The position numbers were made by a program, and so were the translations under genes. Below, one piece after another: positions 15,947-23,842 of a DNA stretch of 54,535 nucleotides. The stretch is from Hymenobacter sp. 5317J-9 (GTDB lineage: Bacteria; Bacteroidota; Bacteroidia; Cytophagales; Hymenobacteraceae): assembly GCF_022921075.1 (NCBI RefSeq), contig NZ_CP095052.1:1-54535 (forward strand). The letters are read 5' to 3'. How positions within the stretch are numbered: position 1 is the first letter of the stretch; every line of letters starts with the position of its first letter. The notes below the pieces were generated by a model. It was not told where the DNA came from and did no database searches. It worked only from the letters and a program-made list of their open reading frames with translations.

Positions 15947-18529
15947 ATGGCGAGCATGACTTTACTTCGAGCAATTTTTTTGAGAATATTACTGTGGCTC
16001 AACCTAGTACTTATCACTTTAAACGCAATTGCGCAAAATGCGCAAACTAACAGGGACGCAGACCTGGTTGGTTCGTGCATGTCTTTATCCCATTTGCGTG
16101 GCACAGCACTTCTTTCCTACACAAAAACGCGCACACATTTATATAACCACTGGCTTCCAATAGTAGGCAGGGATATGTGTAATGAGGCAATCGCCAGATT
16201 CATTCAAGATAGCAGTGAATATGCGAAAGTCACCAAATTATTCAAAAAGGATAGCTTGAGCTACTATCAACGTGGATTTGGTTTTCAAGGGAAAGGGGCC
16301 AAATACCGGCAGTCCAAGCGCAGGTACAAAACCCAAACCGAAATCTTTCGAAGCTTACAGATTGACGAGTGTACACCAATTGCATTTACTGTACTGAATA
16401 TTGCATTCATTGGACGGAATCCTGCCAGTCGTGAGATGCCGCATTATTTGGAAGGGCTCGAAATCCACGCCTTGGCTGCACGGACCCCAAGTGAAGTTCT
16501 GCACGCCGAACTGGAATGGGACACCATACAAGTTTATGCTAATGCAGTGACCGTAAACACAGACTTTATAGAGAGTGCAAAAAAAAAATCGTTAGGTATG
16601 GGACGCGGAAATCAGCCGTTCGCTCCGCAAATACAAGTGCAACGCAAATACAGCTCAAGGATAAATCATCATTCCAACAATTCTAATTTTGACTCGACGA
16701 AGCTGTTTGAGTTATTTTTTAGGCCTGAGACAACGCCAGCTCAAACAGCTGCTAAAACATCAAATAAGAAAGATAGCAACTCCAAAAGAAAGGATAACAA
16801 GTCCATCATAAGCCCTATAAACCCTAACATTCACAATTGGAAGCAGAGGGCAAAATATACTATACCGGCATTTCTGCTATGCTGTGTGGCGACTTTTTAC
16901 CTGCTGAAACTTTTGAGAATAAACGTTAGCTCTGTTCTTCATACACGAAATACCAATGAGGAACACAATTCTCAAGGTAGCAGCCAGAGTGGAAATTATA
17001 CGTTCGAATCGGCCCCTACAGGAACGCTCGTAAAATCTGGCAGGGAACAGAACCGTGACTACCCGACACAAGGCAAGGCAGCGGACTTCGTTTTACTGCT
17101 GCCACCGCCAGAAAAAAGGTACCTTACCGCGAGAACGCAAGCCCGACTTACTTTAATGGAAGAATTCGCGCTGACCGTTCGCATCACTACACAACCCGAC
17201 GAGCCTCGGGGAGGCCAACCCATATCAGCTCCGTTGTTTATGAGCGCGGGAACTTTAAATGTGGACATCTACGCTCCAGATTTTTTATCCATAGATGGTT
17301 GCACGAGGACATTAGACGTTCCAGCAACGGGGGAATCAAATCCAGTACGTTTTGGCCTGCGTGCCGTTCAACCTGGACTTCGCACCATCGAAATAAACGC
17401 GTGGAATGGCCCGGTGCAAGTGTGCAGTCTGACGGTGAGCATTGCAGTGGAAGTGCCAATGCCTTGGGGGCACACGCTGGGAATGACGTCGTCGGACATG
17501 GACCTGCGTGTTCCCGAAGAAGGAGAATACACGCTTGAAGTCGTATACGAACCTGAATTAAGCCGCTACCGCTTTCAACTGCGGTGTGAAGAGGAAACGT
17601 TTGAGTCCGTTTACAGCAAACCGTTACTAGCTGACAGGCAACAAATAATTTCCGGCATTTTGAATAAGCTGAACCGGGAAGCGAGGCGACTTAACCGATT
17701 TAGTCCAATACAAGCACGCATTTTTTTGCGCGGATTAGGAACGGAGTTGTATGACCAGTTGATTCCCGCGTCCCTTCAAAACGCACTATGGCAAGCTCAC
17801 ACCAAGATTAAGCGCTTCAACATCCTATCCAAGTCAGATGCCTTGCCATGGGAAATCCTTTTCATCAGCGATCCGGTCAGTGGAAATGGAGCCTTCCTAA
17901 CAGATACGGCTTCCGTTTCTCGGTGGCATTTCGGCGTTCGTCCACCCACACAACTGCAGCGGTCCCCTGCGTATTTCATAGTGCCGCCGGGAGCACCACC
18001 CCAGGCTGTTGATGAAGTGCGCAACATTGCTGGCATGTTTAACAACGCTAGGATGGTGAGTGACCTTGACGAGTTGCTGGAACTCACCGAGAACGGCCAA
18101 TTCAGTCTATTGCATTTTGCTGCACACAACATCGCTTCCCAAAACACGATGGAAGGTTTTTATATACCGTTTGGCGACACCCGATTTGACTTAACCTTTC
18201 TGGCAGGCGCCCAAGGCGTTAAATACGCCGCAAACAAGACGTTGATCTTCATGAATGCATGTACCACTGCAGGAGCAGCGCCCTTAGCAACAGAATTAGC
18301 TGGGTGGGCCGACCGTTTCCTAAAAAGAGGTGCCTCGGCTTTTGTTGGTTCGCTATGGGAAGTGCGCGATAAGTCCGCGGCGAACTTTGCGGATGCTTTT
18401 TATAGCGAACTTACCACCGGCAAAACACTAGGAGAAGCAATGAAGGCTGGTAGAGATGTTATTGGACGCGACGATCCTACTTCACTGGCTTATACCTTGT
18501 ATGGAAACCCACAGGCAAAAATGAAGTAA
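15947..18529 (+). CDS. Membrane-spanning CHAT-domain protease 2
   Basis: 860 residues. Layout: an N-terminal hydrophobic segment (ILLWLNLVLITLNAIAQ, about 13-30) that reads as a signal peptide or anchor; an unknown region to about 215 with several Cys; a polar Ser/Asn/Lys-rich linker to about 300; a transmembrane helix YTIPAFLLCCVATFYLLKLL at about 303-323; a second linker; a beta-sandwich shared with CHAT protein 1 (TLNVDIYAPDFLSIDG...TIEINAWNG); and the CHAT domain with His727 (LLHFAAHN) and Cys772 (FMNACTTAG). The likely topology puts the N-terminal domain outside the cytoplasm and the protease inside, like a receptor. The first half is clearly richer in A/T than the neighbouring genes, so it may come from another source. 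The ATG at 15956 is an alternative start. Confidence 0.88.
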   Translation: MASMTLLRAIFLRILLWLNLVLITLNAIAQNAQTNRDADLVGSCMSLSHLRGTALLSYTKTRTHLYNHWLPIVGRDMCNEAIARFIQDSSEYAKVTKLFKKDSLSYYQRGFGFQGKGAKYRQSKRRYKTQTEIFRSLQIDECTPIAFTVLNIAFIGRNPASREMPHYLEGLEIHALAARTPSEVLHAELEWDTIQVYANAVTVNTDFIESAKKKSLGMGRGNQPFAPQIQVQRKYSSRINHHSNNSNFDSTKLFELFFRPETTPAQTAAKTSNKKDSNSKRKDNKSIISPINPNIHNWKQRAKYTIPAFLLCCVATFYLLKLLRINVSSVLHTRNTNEEHNSQGSSQSGNYTFESAPTGTLVKSGREQNRDYPTQGKAADFVLLLPPPEKRYLTARTQARLTLMEEFALTVRITTQPDEPRGGQPISAPLFMSAGTLNVDIYAPDFLSIDGCTRTLDVPATGESNPVRFGLRAVQPGLRTIEINAWNGPVQVCSLTVSIAVEVPMPWGHTLGMTSSDMDLRVPEEGEYTLEVVYEPELSRYRFQLRCEEETFESVYSKPLLADRQQIISGILNKLNREARRLNRFSPIQARIFLRGLGTELYDQLIPASLQNALWQAHTKIKRFNILSKSDALPWEILFISDPVSGNGAFLTDTASVSRWHFGVRPPTQLQRSPAYFIVPPGAPPQAVDEVRNIAGMFNNARMVSDLDELLELTENGQFSLLHFAAHNIASQNTMEGFYIPFGDTRFDLTFLAGAQGVKYAANKTLIFMNACTTAGAAPLATELAGWADRFLKRGASAFVGSLWEVRDKSAANFADAFYSELTTGKTLGEAMKAGRDVIGRDDPTSLAYTLYGNPQAKMK

Positions 18530-18668
18530 AATAGGTTGGGACCAAAGGTTTGACGCGAAAACGTTGCTTTATATGCCAAGGTCCTGATTGGCCCAGTGCA
18601 GCAGCATAAGCTCCGATAATTCTTACCTATTTCGTTGCGAGGTAGGGTTTGCCATAGCAGAGCAGGGG
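18530..18668. other. Intergenic stretch between CHAT operon and recombinase
   Basis: No gene or clear terminator is visible. Confidence 0.35.
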
Positions 18669-18710
18669 CGTATAACGTTTGTTAAACGGTCGTTTCTTAA
18701 ACGTTATACG
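18669..18710. promoter_or_regulatory. Inverted repeat upstream of the intact serine recombinase
   Basis: CGTATAACGTTT at 18669-18680 and its exact reverse complement at 18699-18710, separated by 18 bases containing a second pair-like GTTAAAC/GTTTCTT. It ends 30 bases before the recombinase ATG and fits a recombination site or operator. Confidence 0.55.
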
Positions 18711-18740
18711 AAGTAGCTTTGCCGGAAATCGCCCCAGACC

Positions 18741-19415
18741 ATGGCCGCTTCCCTTCCTACGTACGTCCCCTACTTCCGCGTGAGCACCGCCCGCCAGGGC
18801 CATTCCGGTCTGGGGCTTGAAGCCCAGCAAGCCGCCGTGCGCGCCTTCGTGCAAGACCCGGCGCAGCTGCTCACCGAATACGTCGAAATCGAGAGCGGCA
18901 AGAAGAACCACCGGCCGCAGTTGCTGGCGGCCATTGCCGAGGCGAGAAGGGTGGGGGCGACGCTGCTCATTGCCAAGCTAGATCGGCTGTCCAGGAACGC
19001 GGGGTTCATCTTTGCCCTGCGCGATTCCGGGGTGGCCTTCGTCTGCTGCGACATGCCCGACGCCAATACCTTAACGGTGGGCTTGTTTGCCGTCATTGCC
19101 CAGCACGAGCGCGAAACCATCTCCAAGCGGACCAAGGACGCGCTCGCCGCCAAGAAGGCGCGGGGCGCGAAACTGGGCACGCCGGCCAACTTAACGGCCG
19201 AAGCCATCGAAAAGAGTCGGCACGTGCGGCAAGCCAACGCCCGCGACAACCTGCAGAACCAGCAGGCCACCCGGCTCGGGGGGCTGCTCCACGCCCAGGG
19301 ACACACGCTCCAGCAGATTGCCCAGGAGTTGAACCAGGGCGGCTACCGCACCCGAAGGGGGAAGCTGTTCCTGCCCATGTCCGTGCAGCGACTGCTCAAA
19401 CGACGCACTCAATAA
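18741..19415 (+). CDS. Serine recombinase (resolvase/invertase family), intact
   Basis: 224 residues. The catalytic segment YFRVSTARQGHSGLGLEAQ carries the nucleophilic Ser and the conserved Arg; LLIAKLDRLSRNAGFIF is the second catalytic block. The E-helix is visible as VGLFAVIAQHERETISKRTKDALAAKKARG. A C-terminal DNA-binding part (GHTLQQIAQELNQGGYRTRRGKLFLPMSVQRLLKR) has a helix-turn-helix with the winged end seen in recombinases that carry a small Recombinase-like tail. It probably resolves plasmid multimers or mobilises a neighbouring segment. It lies between the CHAT operon and the defence island. The inverted repeat at 18669 is the likely binding site. Confidence 0.93.
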   Translation: MAASLPTYVPYFRVSTARQGHSGLGLEAQQAAVRAFVQDPAQLLTEYVEIESGKKNHRPQLLAAIAEARRVGATLLIAKLDRLSRNAGFIFALRDSGVAFVCCDMPDANTLTVGLFAVIAQHERETISKRTKDALAAKKARGAKLGTPANLTAEAIEKSRHVRQANARDNLQNQQATRLGGLLHAQGHTLQQIAQELNQGGYRTRRGKLFLPMSVQRLLKRRTQ

Positions 19416-19469
19416 GAATGCAACTGTTGCCGATTCCAGACTTGACAGAACGATAAAACCATCTGCCTG

Positions 19470-19883
19470 CTAATTGCTCAATCTCTTTGGCAGTGAGCTA
19501 AGCAAAGACTTATTGTATTTTATCACGTTTTCAGCTCTATCAATCGCCTCCTGGTATATGTACTCTGCCTTCTCAGGCTCTAACTTCTCATCATAAGACG
19601 AAGGAAGATGAGAAGTGAAACTTTTAAACACGTCGACAAACGAGCTTTCTAAGGCACCAATTATTCCATTGGGTTTGCGTAAAGCGTTGGCGGCATCTTG
19701 TGCTTGGCGGTATGTCAATTGCTCTGGCATTGCCTCGTAATACTCAAGAGCAGCCTTGGCTTCTTGAAGTAAGGCTAAACCTTCTTGGTTGGTTTTAGAA
19801 ACCAGAGGAGAATAGTGATTCATGACAGCTTCGAAGTTGTCAAAGGCAGGCGAATAAAGGCTAAGGTTGTGTAAAGTGCTCAT
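19470..19883 (-). CDS. Small hypothetical protein at the edge of the defence island
   Basis: 137 residues, mostly alpha-helical, with no signal peptide and no motif I recognise. Charged helices (EGLALLQEAKAALEYYEAMPEQLTYRQAQDAANALR) dominate. It is AT-richer than most of the window. It lies on the minus strand downstream of the PIN-like membrane protein, 64 bases away, so the two could be co-transcribed. Function is unknown. Confidence 0.65.
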   Translation of the reverse strand: MSTLHNLSLYSPAFDNFEAVMNHYSPLVSKTNQEGLALLQEAKAALEYYEAMPEQLTYRQAQDAANALRKPNGIIGALESSFVDVFKSFTSHLPSSYDEKLEPEKAEYIYQEAIDRAENVIKYNKSLLSSLPKRLSN

Positions 19884-19947
19884 TCAAAGTAAATGCAGGT
19901 GTGATGTAAAAAGTAGGTTTTTATAACCACAAACACAAATTGCAACC

Positions 19948-22104
19948 TTAAGCCTGCCCACCGAGCATACGTATTAGCAAACGTTCCACTGGCATGAAAG
20001 CCCTCTGAGTGTAATCAACGGCCGAAAGGAGTGCACCGACGAGCGTTGCAATGGTTAGCGTCACCAGCACCAAAACCGGGGAATGAAAAAAGTCTTTCCT
20101 AGCCCATGCTTGTAGGAACTCGGGGGAAACAGCCGGCTTGATTGTATACAGCCACGCCAAGTAGATAAGTCCGAACAAAAGCGGCACAAAGAATACCACA
20201 CGCAATACCTTAGTTACTCGCTGTGCTATTAGAGTGCGACCGGCCACATGCGCTGTAGCAGCGGCGAGTTGGGCATTCAATTCCATCACGGCTTTGTCTT
20301 TGCTCTGCAATTCTTGCTGCTGCTGTTGGCTTAGCGCAGCCAAATGAGAAATGTTTTGTTGTTGCTGTTGATTCGCTTCAACTGTTGACTGATGCTCCCT
20401 AGCGAGCTTCGCTCGTTCTTCCTCAGCAGTAGCTAAAGCCTCTGCGGCCGCCTGTTGCGCTTGTTCAGCTTCGTATCGGTTGGCAGCACGAGCCATATCC
20501 AACACTTGCTCAACGGTACCCTCCACAAAAGCGGTTGGTTCGTTAAGAGTGACGCGGGCCAGAGCCGACACCGCTTCGGGAGCACAACGCAAGTAAAGCA
20601 CATCCTCATCGGTCACTAAATCATCTTGGCGCAGCTTCTGCAGTTCCGCTAGGTAAGCACTCCACACCTCGCTCGACGGCTTCATGGCCGCGTAAGCATC
20701 GGCCAAGAGTTGTTTGCGCGGCAAGGAGCCCTTCACGCCGAGCTTGGCACTGCTTTTCAGCCAAGCGATGGTGGTTAATATTTCAGCTGACGTGCAGGCA
20801 TTCACGTCTTCGCCACGATAGCCAAAGCATTCCTTGAATGCTTCTCGCGTTGCGCTAACAACCTTAAAGTTGTTGGTGACGAAAATGGCAGCACTGCGCT
20901 CTATTTGTGTAGGGCGCAGGCCGTTGCGTAACCGATGAATCGCCAGTACGGCCTCAATGTCATGGACGCGGGCGTTGTCGTTGCGATACCCCACCGTTTG
21001 TTGGAAGATGTCGTCAACCCGGGTCATGTTGGGTGTAAGGTGCGCTTGCGACCTGGGTAATTCGTGCGGCGTAATGCCAAGGGCCAGCAGTTTCCGCTCA
21101 ACACGGCCTCGTTCCGTCTGCACGTCGCCTGCAGTCCAGTTCAACGACAGCAAGCCTTCGCCCAAGTCCTCGAATACGGTAAGTTCGCGGCGGCCCTGTC
21201 GTAGGTTTTCCTGAATGTAGCCCAACACCCGGTCAATCTCACTGAGCGTGGGTTGAAAGCAGTGCAGACCAACGTTTTGTTTTTTCAACAGGTCAATCAA
21301 CTCCAAATAGGGGGCTTTGGCCTCTTCCCCGTACAGCCCGATTACACGCAGCAGGATTGGGGTGTCGAAGTAAACGGAGGCATTTTGCCAAGTAGCACTC
21401 ACGTTCACTTTGTCCTCGAAATGGAGAACAGAAGCAAGCATACTGCCTTGTACCGCGCGCTCGAAGTATTTGAGTTGTTCAGAATCGGCGTCAATCAGCT
21501 TGGTAAGAAACGCCCCAACCAAAAAATGACCGGAAGCGTTTTGTTTAGCTGACAGCTCATTACGTGCGGCCCCATCGAGCAGCGAGAATACGCCGTGCTC
21601 GGTGATAAACCCAAACAGCGCATCCTCGGCTTCTGACAGTGTGAGGTGGTGCTCGTAGGCTTCAAGCGCAAATTGTTGAAATTCTAACGCCAGACTATCC
21701 AGTTCTTGGCCCGCTTGTTCACGGTCATGCTCAATCGTTAATGTATCCAGTGCCGCACGGACCGGCCGATAAACCCGGTTGTCGAGCGTAAGGTAGCCTT
21801 GTTTAGTAGCACGGCGTAACAAATTCAGTACTACCCCAGCCGGCACATTAAAACCAAATAGTTTCTTAAAGCCCGCTTGTATGGCCGGTACCGTGACAAC
21901 ACCGCTGGGGTCGGCACGCACGCATTCGGCCACGAATGGAATAAAGTTTTGCAGAAAGTCTTGTCCTTGCCCAACTTGTACTTTGAGGATGGCGAGCGAA
22001 GTCAGCACTTCGGCACTGGCGGTGCGAGACGTGTAAGCCATGGATGGTTGGGAAAAAGCAGATAGAGGACGGATTTGGGTTACGTGAGGTACAATTTTTC
22101 GCAT
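19948..22104 (-). CDS. PIN-like nuclease protein with coiled coil and C-terminal membrane anchor
   Basis: 718 residues from the ATG at 22104; the ATG at 22041 is an alternative. The N-terminal about 200 residues hold a winged-helix-like segment (VPAGVVLNLLRRATKQGYLTLDNRVYRP). Residues about 243-425 follow the PIN pattern: VYFDTPILL with Asp247, TLSEID with Glu near 289, NDNARVHDIEAVLAIHRL with acidic residues near 376-383, and AIFVTNNFKVV near 407. PIN domains are metal-dependent ribonucleases. A Gln/Ala coiled coil (about 545-620) leads to two transmembrane helices (VVFFVPLLFGLIYLAWLY and VLVLVTLTIATLVGALL). It is divergent from the type III restriction genes, so it may be a membrane-tethered RNase of the same island. 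The PIN call is by motif only. Confidence 0.7.
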   Translation of the reverse strand: MRKIVPHVTQIRPLSAFSQPSMAYTSRTASAEVLTSLAILKVQVGQGQDFLQNFIPFVAECVRADPSGVVTVPAIQAGFKKLFGFNVPAGVVLNLLRRATKQGYLTLDNRVYRPVRAALDTLTIEHDREQAGQELDSLALEFQQFALEAYEHHLTLSEAEDALFGFITEHGVFSLLDGAARNELSAKQNASGHFLVGAFLTKLIDADSEQLKYFERAVQGSMLASVLHFEDKVNVSATWQNASVYFDTPILLRVIGLYGEEAKAPYLELIDLLKKQNVGLHCFQPTLSEIDRVLGYIQENLRQGRRELTVFEDLGEGLLSLNWTAGDVQTERGRVERKLLALGITPHELPRSQAHLTPNMTRVDDIFQQTVGYRNDNARVHDIEAVLAIHRLRNGLRPTQIERSAAIFVTNNFKVVSATREAFKECFGYRGEDVNACTSAEILTTIAWLKSSAKLGVKGSLPRKQLLADAYAAMKPSSEVWSAYLAELQKLRQDDLVTDEDVLYLRCAPEAVSALARVTLNEPTAFVEGTVEQVLDMARAANRYEAEQAQQAAAEALATAEEERAKLAREHQSTVEANQQQQQNISHLAALSQQQQQELQSKDKAVMELNAQLAAATAHVAGRTLIAQRVTKVLRVVFFVPLLFGLIYLAWLYTIKPAVSPEFLQAWARKDFFHSPVLVLVTLTIATLVGALLSAVDYTQRAFMPVERLLIRMLGGQA

Positions 22105-22206
22105 AAAACAGCTTATTGGGTGCTAACTAAGGAAGTAAGTTACCTCTTAATTGCTAAACCCACTAGTCGCATTACACCTAAGTATAAAATGCCTTGCACC
22201 CTTCCG

Positions 22207-22214
22207 TACCTTCG
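22207..22214 (+). promoter_or_regulatory. Candidate -7 box of the restriction-modification operon
   Basis: TACCTTCG lies 25 bases before the mod ATG, within the divergent intergenic region. Confidence 0.4.
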
Positions 22215-22239
22215 TCCTTACACCTTGAGCTAACCCCGC

Positions 22240-23829
22240 ATGCCCACCCTCCACTGGATTGGTAAAGACAAAGTCATCAACCATCACCAGGACGTTCCGT
22301 TTCGCCTCCTCGACCACCAGTACGGGGCCCTGGCCGACGGCACCCAAACCCCCAAGCCCACCGGCAGCGGCAACCAGATTATCCACGGCGATAACCTCGA
22401 AGCCCTGAAATCCCTGCTGCCCCAGTACGAGGGCCGCGTCAAGTGCATCTACATCGACCCGCCCTACAACACCGGCAACGAGGGCTGGGTGTACAACGAT
22501 AACGTCAACGACCCCAAAATCAAGAAGTGGCTGAGCCAGGTAGTGGGCAAGGAAGGCGAAGACCTGTCCCGCCACGATAAATGGCTCTGCATGATGTACC
22601 CGCGCCTCAAGCTGCTGCACAAGCTGCTGGCGGAAGATGGAGCAATTTTCATCTCGATAGATGAAAATGAGCAAGCGCATTTAAAGCTTCTTGGTGATGA
22701 AATATTCGGTGGTGCCAACTTTATCAATTCACTGATTTGGGAAAAGAAATTTAGCCCACAAAACGACGCTAAATATTTTTCTGAAAACCACGACTTTATC
22801 TTATGCTTTGCTAAGAGCAAATCGAAGTGGCAGCGCAATCTGCTGACAAGAACAGAGGAGCAAGATGACAGATATAAAAATCCTGACAACGACTTCCGTG
22901 GTGTATGGACTTCTAGTGATTTAACGAGGCCTGAACATCGAGACAGAGACTTTTATGGTATCACCTCTCCTTCTGGCAAAGTACTTCATCCAGCAAAAGG
23001 TCGCAGTTGGAGCAGACCCCTTGACGAATTAGAAAGGCTTAAAGGAGATAATAGGCTATGGTTTGGCCCTAAAGGCGACAATATGCCCCGCCTGAAGCGT
23101 TTTCTAACTGAAACGAAACAAGGTGTTGTGCCTCAGACAATTTGGAAGTTTCAAGAAGTTGGACATACCCAAGAAGCTAAGCAAGAGACAAATAGAATAT
23201 TACATGATGTTGCCAGCTTTGCGACCCCAAAGCCTACCAGACTAATTGAGCGAATTCTGCAACTTGCCACCGACAAAGATTCCATCGTCCTCGACAGCTT
23301 CGCCGGCAGCGGCACCACGGCCCACGCCGTGCTCAAGCTCAACCAGCAGGATGGCGGCAACCGCAAGTTCATCCTCACCGAGATGGAAGACTACGCCGAG
23401 CACATCACGGCGGAGCGGGTGAAGCGCGTGATGCAGGGCTACGCCGGCCAGCCCGGCACCGGCGGCAGCTTCGATTACCTCACGCTGGGCGAGCCGGTGT
23501 TTGCCGACGGCGGCGAGTTGAACGAGCGGGCCGGCCTGCCGGGCCTGCGCCAGTACATCTACTACGCCGAGACCAAGCAGGCCCTACCCCCCCTAGCCGA
23601 GGCCGAGGCCGACAACGCCGCGTTTCTGGCCCGGCACGACGATACGGCCTACTACTTCCACTACGAGCCCAACGCCGTGACCACGCTTAATCACGACTTC
23701 CTGGCCACCATGCGCACCCGCGCCGGGCAGTACATCATCTACGCCGATAACTGCCTGCTGCCGGCCGAGTTCCTGACCCAGCACGGCATCATTTTCAAGA
23801 AAATCCCCCGCGACATTTCGCGCTTCTAA
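22240..23829 (+). CDS. mod: Type III restriction-modification DNA methyltransferase (Mod)
   Basis: 529 residues. The catalytic motif DPPYNTG is at residues 73-79 and the S-adenosylmethionine-binding motif DSFAGSGTTAHA near 352-363, the order of the beta class used by type III Mod subunits (N6-adenine methylation). The target-recognition region lies between them. Bases about 22640-23270, covering exactly this region, are AT-rich with different codon usage from the GC-rich flanks, which implies exchange of the recognition domain by recombination. The Res gene starts 13 bases downstream. In type III systems Mod sets the specificity of both methylation and cleavage, so Mod and Res should form one complex. 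Confidence 0.93.
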   Translation: MPTLHWIGKDKVINHHQDVPFRLLDHQYGALADGTQTPKPTGSGNQIIHGDNLEALKSLLPQYEGRVKCIYIDPPYNTGNEGWVYNDNVNDPKIKKWLSQVVGKEGEDLSRHDKWLCMMYPRLKLLHKLLAEDGAIFISIDENEQAHLKLLGDEIFGGANFINSLIWEKKFSPQNDAKYFSENHDFILCFAKSKSKWQRNLLTRTEEQDDRYKNPDNDFRGVWTSSDLTRPEHRDRDFYGITSPSGKVLHPAKGRSWSRPLDELERLKGDNRLWFGPKGDNMPRLKRFLTETKQGVVPQTIWKFQEVGHTQEAKQETNRILHDVASFATPKPTRLIERILQLATDKDSIVLDSFAGSGTTAHAVLKLNQQDGGNRKFILTEMEDYAEHITAERVKRVMQGYAGQPGTGGSFDYLTLGEPVFADGGELNERAGLPGLRQYIYYAETKQALPPLAEAEADNAAFLARHDDTAYYFHYEPNAVTTLNHDFLATMRTRAGQYIIYADNCLLPAEFLTQHGIIFKKIPRDISRF

Positions 23830-23842
23830 CCCCCTGGCCGAT

